Source: Burkholderiaceae bacterium
GTDB taxonomy: Bacteria; Pseudomonadota; Gammaproteobacteria; Burkholderiales; Burkholderiaceae_F
Assembly: GCA_013696665.1 (NCBI GenBank)
Contig: JACCYC010000192.1
Location: forward strand, 1-23,768
Length of the DNA stretch: 23,768 bases
Reading direction: 5' to 3'
Shown here: positions 7,602-16,141 of the stretch, piece after piece
Layout: the number at the start of each line of letters is the position of its first letter
How positions within the stretch are numbered: position 1 is the first letter of the stretch
Made by a program: the position numbers and the translations under genes
The notes under the pieces: model-generated
Told to the model about the DNA's origin: nothing
Seen by the model: the letters and a program-made list of their open reading frames with translations, nothing else
Database searches by the model: none

Positions 7602-8819
7602 CTAATGCGACTTAATCGAAGTCGGCTCGCCAACGCCCTTGATCGGCACTTCGCGCATGCCCACCGCAACCAGGCACCACGCCGCCGTCAACATGGCGGC
7701 AGACCCGAACACTGCTTCGGCACCCCAGCGCTGCGCTACCACGCCACCCAGTGCACCGCCGGCGAAGAGACCCAACGCCTGCGCCGTATTGTAGATGCCC
7801 AGCGCAAACCCTCTTGCGGAAGCGGGTGCGATACGCGATACGAGTGACGGCAGACATGCTTCGAGAATATTGAAGCCGGTAAAGAAAACCAGCAACCACA
7901 CGCCGATCCACAGCAGGGTTCCTCCATAGAGCACCAAGCCAACTTGAGCTGCCAGAACCAGCACGATCGAGCCGATGAACAATGGCCGTATCAACGCACG
8001 TCGCTCGGCAATCATCAGCGGCTTCATCATCAACGCAAATGACAACAGCACGACGGGTAGATAGACCTTCCAGTGCTCTGCAAGCGGCAACGCGCCGGTC
8101 GTAACCAGCAACGAAGGCAACACAACGAACATCGCCATCAACACGGTGTGCAGTACGAAAATTCCAACGTTGAGACGCAGAAGCTGCGGATCGAGCCATA
8201 CGCGCCCAGTATGTCCGCGCGCTGACGCTACTTTCCGAGGGGTCGCCGGCACGACCCAGACCAGAACACCAATCGCTGCGATGACCAGAATTCCAGTGAG
8301 CGTGAACAAACCCTTGACGCCGATGACCGGATAAAGCGCGGGCGCAACCACCAGCGAACCCGCAAAGGTCAACCCGACCGATGCGCCGACCAGCGCCATA
8401 GCCTTGGTTCGGTGCTCGTCGCGCGTTGCGTCTGCAATCGACGCCGTAACCGCCGCAGAGATTGCGCCAGCGCCTTGAATAGAGCGGCCAACGATCGTCC
8501 AAAAAATGTCGTCTGCAGCTGCAGCAACAAAGCTGCCGATCGCGAATACGACCAAGCCGGCAGCTATCACCGGCTTACGCCCCCAACGATCGCTGGCAGC
8601 GCCATAGGGAATCTGCAGGACGCCCTGGGTCAGTCCGTAAATGCCAAGCGCCAATCCCACCCATGTTGGATCGTTGCCGCCGGGTATCGACTGCGCGTAA
8701 ACCGCGAAGACAGGGAGGATCAGGAACAGGCCGAGTAGCCGCAGTGCAAAGATCGATGCCAGCGAAACGCTGGCACGAATCTCGAGCGCGGTCATTCTTG
8801 AAACGTCTTGGTCGGCCAT
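7602..8819 (-). CDS. MFS transporter (YajR-like family)
   Basis: This 405-residue major facilitator superfamily protein has about 12 hydrophobic segments. The loop between helices 2 and 3 carries the MFS signature motif A, GAASDRWGRKPV (D77 to K82), and RSIQGAGAISAAV in helix 4 fits motif B of proton-driven exporters. The substrate is not known for this orthologue group; a YajR-like drug or metabolite exporter is the nearest description. The ATG at 8819 gives an N-terminus MADQDVSRMTALE, and the internal ATG at codon 9 is a credible alternative. It is divergent from uvrA across 129 bases and lies 42 bases upstream of ssb, with which it probably shares a transcript. Confidence 0.88.
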   Translation of the reverse strand: MADQDVSRMTALEIRASVSLASIFALRLLGLFLILPVFAVYAQSIPGGNDPTWVGLALGIYGLTQGVLQIPYGAASDRWGRKPVIAAGLVVFAIGSFVAAAADDIFWTIVGRSIQGAGAISAAVTASIADATRDEHRTKAMALVGASVGLTFAGSLVVAPALYPVIGVKGLFTLTGILVIAAIGVLVWVVPATPRKVASARGHTGRVWLDPQLLRLNVGIFVLHTVLMAMFVVLPSLLVTTGALPLAEHWKVYLPVVLLSFALMMKPLMIAERRALIRPLFIGSIVLVLAAQVGLVLYGGTLLWIGVWLLVFFTGFNILEACLPSLVSRIAPASARGFALGIYNTAQALGLFAGGALGGVVAQRWGAEAVFGSAAMLTAAWCLVAVGMREVPIKGVGEPTSIKSH

Positions 8820-8948
8820 GCGGCGCGCGGGTTGAGGCTACGCGCGGCGCCAAACAAGCGGAAGGAGCCCTACACGCGGCCGCGGATGCGTTTGTAGTTA
8901 TAGTAACAAGTTGCCCTTTTCATTCATGGACTAGCACAAGTTGTAGCG
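8820..8948. promoter_or_regulatory. Divergent intergenic region between the MFS-ssb unit and uvrA
   Basis: This 129-base region must hold promoters for both directions. An AT-richer patch (8891-8926) stands out from the G+C-rich background. The octamer ACAAGTTG occurs twice on the plus strand, at 8906-8913 and 8936-8943, exactly 30 bases apart; the second copy extends to the near-palindrome ACAAGTTGT just upstream of the uvrA ATG. I found no convincing LexA box (CTGT-N8-ACAG). The repeat could be an operator or chance. Confidence 0.4.
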
Positions 8949-11840
8949 ATGAACGCACCGTCTCTCCGCGCCGAACCTCTGAACGAAATCCGCATTCGCG
9001 GCGCGCGTACACACAACCTGAAGAATATTGACCTCAACCTGCCGCGTCATCGACTGATCGTGATCACAGGGCTGTCGGGCTCTGGCAAATCGTCGCTTGC
9101 ATTCGACACACTTTATGCCGAGGGTCAGCGGCGCTATGTCGAATCGCTATCGACTTACGCGCGCCAGTTTCTTCAGCTGATGGAGAAGCCGGACGTCGAT
9201 CTGATCGAAGGGCTTTCGCCAGCGATTTCGATCGAGCAGCGATCCGCTTCGCACAATCCGCGCTCCACGGTGGGCACCGTTACCGAGATCCACGACTATC
9301 TGCGCCTGCTCTACGCACGCGTGGGAACGCCCTACTGTCCGAACCACAAATTACCGCTGCAGTCGCAAAACGTGTCGCAAATGATCGACACGACGCTGCG
9401 CCTGCCTGCTGATACGCGCGTGATGGTTCTTGCGCCGATCATCCGCGACCGCAAGGGCGAATTCGTTGAATTTTTCGACGACATGCAGGCGCAGGGCTTC
9501 GTCAGGTTTCGCATTGATGGCGCAATCGTCGAGGCAGACGCGTTGCCGCCGCTCAAGAAAGCTGAAAAGCACTCGCTTGATGTCGTGGTCGACCGATTGA
9601 AGGTGCGCGCGGACGCCCAGCAACGACTTGCCGAATCATTCGAAACCGCATTGCGCCTGGCCGACGGTCGAGCGCTGCTGCTCGATCTGGACGACGGACG
9701 TGAGACGCTTTTTTCAAGCCGTTTCTCTTGCCCTGAATGCGACTACTCGTTATCGGAACTCGAGCCACGATTGTTTTCATTTAACAACCCTATGGGCGCC
9801 TGCGAAGCCTGTGATGGATTGGGCCAGGTCGAATACTTCGACGAGAGCCGCGTCGTAGCGCATCCTGAATTGTCGCTGGCCAGTGGCGCGATCAAAGGCT
9901 GGGACTCGCGCAATCAATATTATTTTCAAATGCTCGCGACGTTGGCCGCGCATTACAGCTTCAATCTTGATCAACCCTTTGAACAACTGCCGAAGGCTGC
10001 ACAGCAGGTCATTCTGCATGGCTCGGGCGAGGCCGAAATTGGCTTTGTGTACACCAACGAGCGAGGTCGCAAAATGATGCGCCGCCACCCGTTCGAAGGC
10101 GTGATTCCGAACCTGCAGCGCCGCTTTAACGAAACAGATTCGGCAGTCGTGCGCGAGGAGCTTGGCAAGCTGCGCGGCCGCCAGGCATGTCCGGTCTGTG
10201 AGGGAACGCGGCTACGACGTGAGGCGCGCAACGTGTTGATCGGCGACGGTGCAGAGCAGCGCGCGATCTATCAGATCGCCGCCGCGCCGCTGCATGAAGC
10301 CTGCGAATATTTCGGGCGTCTAACGTTCACAGGGTCGAAAAGAGAGATTGCGGACAAAATCGTTGACGAAATCGGGTCGCGCTTGCGCTTCCTGGTCAAC
10401 GTCGGGCTCGACTACCTGTCCCTCGACCGCTCGGCCGAGACGCTATCGGGTGGGGAGTCCCAGCGCATCCGTCTTGCGTCACAGATCGGTTCTGGATTGA
10501 CCGGCGTGATGTACGTGCTCGATGAGCCGTCGATTGGCCTGCATCAGCGCGACAACGGACGGCTGATCGACACACTCAAGCACCTGCGTGACTTCGGCAA
10601 CACCGTGATCGTGGTCGAGCATGACGAGGATGCGATTCGTGCCGCCGACTATCTTGTCGACATGGGACCCGGCGCAGGAGTTCACGGCGGCGAGGTGATT
10701 GCGCAAGGCCGGCTCGACGAGCTTCTGGACGACCCCGAATCGCTGACTGGACAGTATCTTTCCGGGCGTCGGCAAATCGAGATTCCGCATGCTCGCACGC
10801 CGCCGTTTACAACCTGGCTCAAGCTTGTCGGCGCCCGCGGCAACAACCTGAAAAATGTGACACTCGAGATTCCTGTGGGGTTGCTGACGTGCATCAGCGG
10901 CGTGTCAGGTTCGGGCAAATCGACTTTGATCAACGACACGCTCTACGCTGCCACTGCACGCCATTTGTACGGATCGTCCGCCGAGCCTGCGCCGCACGAA
11001 ACGATCGAAGGGCTCGACAACTTCGACAAGGTGATCAGCGTCGATCAGAGCGCGATTGGACGCACGCCCCGCTCGAACCCTGCGACCTACACCGGACTCT
11101 TTACTCCAATACGCGAGCTGTTTGCAGAAACACTGACCGCGCGGGAACGCGGCTACGAAGCAGGACGGTTTTCTTTCAACGTGAAAGGTGGGCGCTGCGA
11201 GTCGTGCCAGGGCGACGGAGTGATCAAGGTCGAGATGCACTTTCTGCCCGACGTGTACGTCCCGTGCGATACCTGCCACGGCAAGCGCTATAACCGCGAA
11301 ACGCTCGAGGTCAACTACAAGGGCAACAACATTGCCGAAGTGCTCGATCTGACGGTCGAGGATGGATTCGATTTCTTCAGCGCGGTGCCAAACATCGCCC
11401 GCAAGCTGCAAACACTGCTGAACGTCGGACTCGGCTACATCAAGCTCGGCCAGAGTGCGACGACATTGTCTGGCGGCGAGGCGCAACGCGTAAAACTTTC
11501 GCTCGAGTTGTCAAAGCGCGATACCGGTCGCACGCTGTACATCCTCGACGAGCCCACCACGGGCCTGCACTTTCACGACATCGCATTGCTGCTCAAGGTA
11601 CTTCACCAGCTGCGAGATTCGGGTAACACCGTGATTGTGATCGAGCATAACCTCGACGTGATCAAGACTGCTGATTGGGTGGTTGACCTGGGCCCTGAAG
11701 GGGGTGGTGGTGGGGGCGAAATCATCGCCACCGGCGCCCCCGAAACCGTCGCTGGAAGCCCGAGGAGCTACACAGGAAAATATCTGGCCGCCGTACTGGC
11801 ACGTCAGCGACCGCGACAAAAAACAGCTCTGTCTGTTTAA
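8949..11840 (+). CDS. uvrA: Excinuclease ABC subunit A
   Basis: UvrA is the damage-sensing ATPase of nucleotide excision repair, acting as a dimer that loads UvrB on DNA lesions. The 963-residue protein (E. coli: 940) has two ABC ATPase cassettes. Walker A motifs are GLSGSGKSS at 41-49 and GVSGSGKST near 651-659. Signature motifs SGGESQRIRLAS (about 500) and SGGEAQRVKLS (about 841) are followed by Walker B segments YVLDEPSIGLH and YILDEPTTGLH. Zinc modules appear as CPEC...CEAC (from about 261) and CESC...CDTC (from about 750). A glycine run in LGPEGGGGGGEII near the C-terminus replaces the usual GGDGGGE. No strong ribosome binding site precedes the ATG. It ends 19 bases from the convergent 3' end of the exported-protein gene. 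Confidence 0.98.
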   Translation: MNAPSLRAEPLNEIRIRGARTHNLKNIDLNLPRHRLIVITGLSGSGKSSLAFDTLYAEGQRRYVESLSTYARQFLQLMEKPDVDLIEGLSPAISIEQRSASHNPRSTVGTVTEIHDYLRLLYARVGTPYCPNHKLPLQSQNVSQMIDTTLRLPADTRVMVLAPIIRDRKGEFVEFFDDMQAQGFVRFRIDGAIVEADALPPLKKAEKHSLDVVVDRLKVRADAQQRLAESFETALRLADGRALLLDLDDGRETLFSSRFSCPECDYSLSELEPRLFSFNNPMGACEACDGLGQVEYFDESRVVAHPELSLASGAIKGWDSRNQYYFQMLATLAAHYSFNLDQPFEQLPKAAQQVILHGSGEAEIGFVYTNERGRKMMRRHPFEGVIPNLQRRFNETDSAVVREELGKLRGRQACPVCEGTRLRREARNVLIGDGAEQRAIYQIAAAPLHEACEYFGRLTFTGSKREIADKIVDEIGSRLRFLVNVGLDYLSLDRSAETLSGGESQRIRLASQIGSGLTGVMYVLDEPSIGLHQRDNGRLIDTLKHLRDFGNTVIVVEHDEDAIRAADYLVDMGPGAGVHGGEVIAQGRLDELLDDPESLTGQYLSGRRQIEIPHARTPPFTTWLKLVGARGNNLKNVTLEIPVGLLTCISGVSGSGKSTLINDTLYAATARHLYGSSAEPAPHETIEGLDNFDKVISVDQSAIGRTPRSNPATYTGLFTPIRELFAETLTARERGYEAGRFSFNVKGGRCESCQGDGVIKVEMHFLPDVYVPCDTCHGKRYNRETLEVNYKGNNIAEVLDLTVEDGFDFFSAVPNIARKLQTLLNVGLGYIKLGQSATTLSGGEAQRVKLSLELSKRDTGRTLYILDEPTTGLHFHDIALLLKVLHQLRDSGNTVIVIEHNLDVIKTADWVVDLGPEGGGGGGEIIATGAPETVAGSPRSYTGKYLAAVLARQRPRQKTALSV

Positions 11841-11859
11841 GCGGGCGCTACCAGGCGCT

Positions 11860-12861
11860 TCACTTGCGATCCCCACCGGCTTGCGGCGCGACGGTGGCAG
11901 CAAACTCGCTTGGAATCTTGAACAGATCGGCAGTGGGCTCCTCGCGCGAAATGTTTTCGAGCCGGTAAATGCGCTCACCCGAGCGCGGATCGGTGTGACG
12001 CGATAACACCACGACATTGAGATCCGGCGCGTACCACCGCTCCGTCACGATGTCGATCGGCAACTTGTTGCCGATGCTTCCGGCGGCGATCGTCCAAACG
12101 GTCTTGGTGCCCTGGGCGCGCACGCCGTCGAAGTCGCGGTTGCCAAGAGAGGTTGTACTGCCCGGCCCGGCCGGATGCGGCATCATCATCGGTGACAGCG
12201 GAGGCACCGGCGGCCGCGGTGCGTTCGCATCGGCGTCAGCATGATGCAAGCGGATCACCTCGATGTGCTCCGTCGGCGTTGCTGCGTCGACCGGTCCGCG
12301 GCGCACGATCACGTGCTGCTCGCCACGGATCCGCTCGCTGAATTCGCGGCCCCACTTTTGCATCCCTTGTGCCCATGATCTTGCTTCTTCGCCGGCCATA
12401 ATCGCCGGCGGCTGCGGCGGCTGCGGTCGGGCCATCGGCGCGATCGGCGAAACCGGCGCCACGCTCGCCCCTGGAGTTCCTCTAATTTCTCGAGATCGTT
12501 TGCGCTGCGTGTTCAATACATAGCGCCTGCCGTCGACAACATCATTGATGAACACGACGCCGCCGGGCTGCTCCTGACGGGTCCGGCCGTGACTGTCGCG
12601 AAAAAGCTTCGTCGTCGACATCCGCTCGATGCGATTGCCGTCGCTCAACGATTGCCGGGTTTCATTAACCGCAGTCGCTGAATACGGCGCGCCCTTGACG
12701 ACAGTGCGGCTTCCGAACTCCGGCGACACCAACATCATCACGTCATCGCCAGAGGCGAAGACAGGACCTGGCGGTACCGGTGGCACCGGGGGCGCGGGAG
12801 ATTGCGCACGCACCCCCAGCGAAGTCACGACAACCAATGCAGTGGCAAGCATTCTGAACAT
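11860..12861 (-). CDS. Proline-rich exported protein of unknown function, ECF sigma-linked
   Basis: I do not recognise a named family. The 333-residue product has a signal peptide (MFRMLATALVVVTSLGVRA, cleavage likely after the last Ala) and three proline-rich linkers (about residues 20-35, 130-155 and 212-235). One conserved-looking block lies near the N-terminus (APYSATAVNETRQSL...RTRQEQPGG). The other is C-terminal (LNVVVLSRHTDPRSGERIYRL...PTADLFKIPSEF). These blocks resemble periplasmic proteins of unknown function that I recall from acidobacteria and some proteobacteria. I chose ATG 12861 over GTG 12864 because AAGGA, overlapping the upstream TAA stop, is spaced 6 bases from it. It is the last gene of the sigma/anti-sigma run, 9 bases after the previous stop. 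A role in envelope sensing or as the sigma factor's effector is speculation. Confidence 0.75.
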   Translation of the reverse strand: MFRMLATALVVVTSLGVRAQSPAPPVPPVPPGPVFASGDDVMMLVSPEFGSRTVVKGAPYSATAVNETRQSLSDGNRIERMSTTKLFRDSHGRTRQEQPGGVVFINDVVDGRRYVLNTQRKRSREIRGTPGASVAPVSPIAPMARPQPPQPPAIMAGEEARSWAQGMQKWGREFSERIRGEQHVIVRRGPVDAATPTEHIEVIRLHHADADANAPRPPVPPLSPMMMPHPAGPGSTTSLGNRDFDGVRAQGTKTVWTIAAGSIGNKLPIDIVTERWYAPDLNVVVLSRHTDPRSGERIYRLENISREEPTADLFKIPSEFAATVAPQAGGDRK

Positions 12862-12870
12862 CACTTGTCC

Positions 12871-13371
12871 TTATTCAGTGAAACGCACGGCCAGCAACAT
12901 TCCGGCCGGCGATACAAGAAACTCGGCTCCAATCAATCGATCAGCGCGAGCCGGATCGACTGGCAATCCGTAATCGCCGAGCGTCGCCCCCGACACCTGC
13001 GACGTCACAACGACCGCCGACGGCGTGTCTGCTATCTCATCGCTGGGTGCAAGCGCAACAAACGGTGTTTGCAAAGCAACTGCACCCACGGGCGAGCTGG
13101 GAGTAATCATCACGACGACGAGGGCGATACCGAGCAGCGCCGAAACCAGAACAGGAGCGAGCCACCCAAAGAAGGTGCGCGACCTGAAAGTTGCGTGATC
13201 GATCCGGGGCGCCGGCCTAAGTCGTGTGACCTCAACCGAACGCAATGCCTGCGCTTCGCGCAGACGCGACAGCATTCGGTGCTCCTGCAACGTATCCGGC
13301 AGGCGTGAAGAAAGATCCGCGCGCGCTGCCGCGAGCCAATCGTCGAGCTTTTGACTGTTCTCGGCTTTCAT
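12871..13371 (-). CDS. Single-pass membrane protein, probable anti-sigma factor
   Basis: The 166-residue protein has a charged helical N-terminal segment (1-66), one strongly hydrophobic helix (about 68-89, FFGWLAPVLVSALLGIALVV) and an exported C-terminal domain ending GAEFLVSPAGMLLAVRFTE. This cytoplasm-membrane-periplasm layout, directly downstream of an ECF sigma gene, is that of a membrane anti-sigma factor. The protein contains no cysteine at all, so the HxxxCxxC zinc-binding (ZAS) motif is absent. The call rests on topology and position, not on a recognised domain. It starts 48 bases after the sigma stop codon and ends just before the exported-protein gene, whose ribosome binding site overlaps this stop. 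No good Shine-Dalgarno is seen at its own ATG. Confidence 0.65.
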   Translation of the reverse strand: MKAENSQKLDDWLAAARADLSSRLPDTLQEHRMLSRLREAQALRSVEVTRLRPAPRIDHATFRSRTFFGWLAPVLVSALLGIALVVVMITPSSPVGAVALQTPFVALAPSDEIADTPSAVVVTSQVSGATLGDYGLPVDPARADRLIGAEFLVSPAGMLLAVRFTE

Positions 13372-13419
13372 CCCCGCACCATCCCTACGTTTTCGTCCAA
13401 CCCATTCATTCGGATACCT

Positions 13420-14064
13420 TCATTCGGTAGTGCCGTTCAACATCTGCACCAACCTGTCTTTCGCGCGCGACAATCGCGAACGCGCGGTGCCAAGCTCAAT
13501 GCCCGTGATCGCGGCCGTTTCTGCATACGACAACTGTTGCGGCTCAACCAGAACCAACACATCGCGAAACGGCGGTGGCAACTTCCGTATCGCGCTGTAA
13601 AGCGTCTCCATTGAACGGCTGCGCTCAAGCTGATCGAGCGGCAGTGATGGCGCGTCATGCTGGGCGTGCGTCTCGACCACGACATCCCAGTCGTCGACGC
13701 TTTGCATTCGACGATCCACCGTCCGATAGCAACAATGCCGCGCGATACCACACAGATACGCAGCAAGAGAGCCGTACGCCGGGCGGTAATTGCTGCGACC
13801 ACACAGCAGTTCTACGAACACGTCCTGAGTCACATCATCTGCTTGCGTTTCCGAACCGGTGATCAGCCATGCGAAGCGGTAGATCGCGCCATGGTGACGG
13901 CGAAAAATTGCACTGGCTGCCGCCGCGTCGCCGCTGATAGCTCGTTGCAGCTCTTGCGTCTCGTCGCTGGTGCCACCGGCGCTACGTCGAGCTGCCGCAT
14001 CGAACGCCGGCATTTTTTCGCAGGCGGGAGGATCAAATGCCACGCTGCTCCTAGCATCACTCAT
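13420..14064 (-). CDS. ECF-family RNA polymerase sigma factor
   Basis: The 214-residue protein has the two-domain layout of ECF sigma factors. Region 2 spans about residues 50-118 (RRHHGAIYRFAWLITGSETQADD, then VTQDVFVELL of region 2.2 and the promoter-melting helix ending YRTVDRR). Region 4 spans about 153-207 (LPPPFRDVLVLVEPQQLSYAETAAITGIELGTARSRLSRAKDRL, a helix-turn-helix). Regions 1 and 3 are missing, as expected. The N-terminal 37 residues are unusual and low in similarity, so a later start such as the ATG at codon 18 is possible; neither has a visible Shine-Dalgarno. It lies 39 bases after the antiporter stop and begins a run with a putative anti-sigma factor and an exported protein. 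A GGAACC element upstream suggests autoregulation. Confidence 0.88.
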   Translation of the reverse strand: MSDARSSVAFDPPACEKMPAFDAAARRSAGGTSDETQELQRAISGDAAAASAIFRRHHGAIYRFAWLITGSETQADDVTQDVFVELLCGRSNYRPAYGSLAAYLCGIARHCCYRTVDRRMQSVDDWDVVVETHAQHDAPSLPLDQLERSRSMETLYSAIRKLPPPFRDVLVLVEPQQLSYAETAAITGIELGTARSRLSRAKDRLVQMLNGTTE

Positions 14065-14103
14065 CTGCCAGCTATTGCAGCCGACAGGGGAAAAGGTTCC
14101 CGA
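14065..14103 (-). promoter_or_regulatory. Candidate ECF-type -35 element / inverted repeat upstream of the sigma gene
   Basis: On the minus strand the antiporter stop codon is followed by GGGAACCTTTTCCC (14088-14101). It contains GGAACC, the usual -35 element of ECF-dependent promoters, and also forms a 5-bp inverted repeat GGGAA/TTCCC with a 4-base centre. GGAACC lies 30 bases upstream of the sigma ATG. A clear -10 partner at 16-17 bases is not evident (GCAATA or CAATAG). An autoregulated promoter there would place the transcript start close to the ATG. Confidence 0.4.
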
Positions 14104-16083
14104 TTAGGTCTGCAGCAGGCGCTGCTCGGCTTGCTCGAGGGCGTCGGTTGCTCCCCGCAGAACCACGATATCGCCGGCCTGCAGTTTCATCGCGGGGCTC
14201 GGATCCATGCCGCGGATGCCGCGCCGCCGAATCGACGTCACTTCGACACCGATAGTTGATAGGTCGAGATCTTTCAAGAGCATGCCGTCCGCGGGACTGC
14301 CTGCGTCAATCGAGACCGAATGAAGGCGCGCGTGCTGCTCATCTTCGATTTCGTCATCTTCACCAACGCTGTGAAAGTGGCCGCGCAGCAGCCGATAACG
14401 CTGCTCGCGCGCTTCGCGCACGCGTTTGACCACGCGCGCCACCGGCACGCCCAGCAGGACCAGAGCGTGCGAGCCCAGCATCAGGCTGCCTTCGAGCAGC
14501 TCGGGCACGACTTCGGTCGCTCCAGCGCGCGTCAACCGCTCGAGATCATGATCGTCCTGAGTGCGCACAATTACCGACAACTGCGGGTTGAGTTCGTGCG
14601 CGTGATGCAACACCTTCAACGCGGACTGCGTGTCTGCGTAGGTAATCACGAGCGCGGACGCGCGTGCCACGCCCGCCGCCACCAGCGCCTCGCGCCTGCC
14701 CGAATCGCCGTAGACCACTGATTCACCGGCAGCGGCGGCTTCCCGCACCAGGTCGGCATCGACATCCAGAGCCACGAACGCAATGCCCTCCTGCTCGAGC
14801 ATTTTGGCCAGATGCTGACCGCTGCGACCAAAGCCGCAGATCACAACATGGCGATCGATCGCAATGGCGCGCTTTGCAATGTTCGCAATCTCGATGGATT
14901 TGAGCAGCCACTCGGACGACGCGAGCCGCATCACGATCCGATCGGAATACTGCAGCAGCAGGGGTGCGGCCATCATCGACAAGAGCATCGCGGCCAGCAC
15001 GACCTGTAATACAAGCTCGTCGAGCAGGCCCAAGCCGCCCGCCTGACCGAGCAGTACGAAGCCAAACTCGCCGGCGGTGGCCAGCGCGAGGCCGGTCCTG
15101 ATCGAGGTTCCGGGTGTGGCGCCAAACCTGCGCGTCAGCGCCCAAATGAGCGTGAACTTGAAAGCGACCGGCACTATCAACGCCAGCATCACCCAGCCGA
15201 AGTTGTCAATCACGACGCGCACGTTGAGGAGCATGCCGATGGTGACGAAGAACAACCCCAGCAACACATCGCGAAACGGCTTGATATCTTCTTCCACGCG
15301 ATGCCGGAACTCGGTTTCCGAGATCAGCATCCCGGCGATGAACGCACCGAGCGCCAGCGACAGACCCGCCTCCTCGGTCAGCCATGCCAAGGCAAGGGTC
15401 ACAAATAGCAGGTTGAGAGTAAAAAGCTCCTGCGACTTCCTGCGCGCGACAATGTGCAGCCACCATCGCATAGCTCGCTGCCCGCCGACCAGCAACAGCG
15501 TTAACAGAATGGCGGCTTTCAACAATGCAATGGCCAGCGTTTGCGCGAGCGTGCCCGCCTCTGCTGCTAGCGCCGGAACGATTACCAGCAGCGGAACCAC
15601 CGCCAGATCCTGAAACAGCAGGATGCCGACGATGCGCCTGCCGTGCTCGGTATCGAGCTGCATGCGTTCGGTGAGTGTCTTCATCACGATTGCAGTGGAC
15701 GACATTGCCAGCGCGCCACCCAACGCAAACGCACCCGTCAGCGTCACGTTGAAGTACCGACCGATCAACAGACCGGTTACCAGCGTCAACAGAACAGTCA
15801 GCACGACTTGCGCGCCGCCCAACCCGAGCACCACGCGCCGCATCGTCTTTAAGCGCGGCAGCGAGAATTCAAGGCCGATTGAGAACATCAGAAAGACGAC
15901 GCCAAATTCGGCGAGGTAGCGCGTGTCCTGACTGTCCGGCAATAGCGCCAGCGCATGCGGTCCGATCACGATTCCAACCGTCAGGTACGCAAGCAGCGGC
16001 GGCAAATGCAGCAACCGAAACACAACGACGCCGGCCACCACGGTGGCCAGAAAAAACAGCGCGAACTCAAGACCCGATGTCAC
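14104..16083 (-). CDS. KefB/KefC-like monovalent cation:proton antiporter (CPA2) with TrkA-N and TrkA-C domains
   Basis: Inner-membrane K+/H+ antiporter of about 659 residues. Residues 1-385 form a CPA2 membrane domain (LPPLLAYLTVGIVIGPHAL, EFGVVFLMFSIGLEFSLPRL). A Rossmann TrkA-N domain starts near 412 (HVVICGFGRSGQ, then LDVDADLV), and a TrkA-C domain occupies about 575-650. The open frame continues far upstream (to 16479) inside kdsD, which is spurious. Two starts are credible: GTG 16083 (MTSGLEFALFFLATVV, chosen because family members I recall begin a few residues before LEFAL) and ATG 16143, whose CAT overlaps the kdsD ATG. Neither has a good ribosome binding site. It is divergent from kdsD, a pairing I recall as common in betaproteobacteria, and is followed by the ECF sigma gene. 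Glutathione-dependent gating like E. coli KefB/C is possible but unshown. Confidence 0.9.
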   Translation of the reverse strand: MTSGLEFALFFLATVVAGVVVFRLLHLPPLLAYLTVGIVIGPHALALLPDSQDTRYLAEFGVVFLMFSIGLEFSLPRLKTMRRVVLGLGGAQVVLTVLLTLVTGLLIGRYFNVTLTGAFALGGALAMSSTAIVMKTLTERMQLDTEHGRRIVGILLFQDLAVVPLLVIVPALAAEAGTLAQTLAIALLKAAILLTLLLVGGQRAMRWWLHIVARRKSQELFTLNLLFVTLALAWLTEEAGLSLALGAFIAGMLISETEFRHRVEEDIKPFRDVLLGLFFVTIGMLLNVRVVIDNFGWVMLALIVPVAFKFTLIWALTRRFGATPGTSIRTGLALATAGEFGFVLLGQAGGLGLLDELVLQVVLAAMLLSMMAAPLLLQYSDRIVMRLASSEWLLKSIEIANIAKRAIAIDRHVVICGFGRSGQHLAKMLEQEGIAFVALDVDADLVREAAAAGESVVYGDSGRREALVAAGVARASALVITYADTQSALKVLHHAHELNPQLSVIVRTQDDHDLERLTRAGATEVVPELLEGSLMLGSHALVLLGVPVARVVKRVREAREQRYRLLRGHFHSVGEDDEIEDEQHARLHSVSIDAGSPADGMLLKDLDLSTIGVEVTSIRRRGIRGMDPSPAMKLQAGDIVVLRGATDALEQAEQRLLQT

Positions 16084-16141
16084 CGTCGTCGAACCATCAG
16101 CGGGGCCGCTTTTTCGCAGAAGCGCGTGGAGAGCAAAACCC

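Noticed and set aside
8820..8948. LexA (SOS) box upstream of uvrA
   Set aside because: No CTGT-N8-ACAG or close variant found by eye on either strand.
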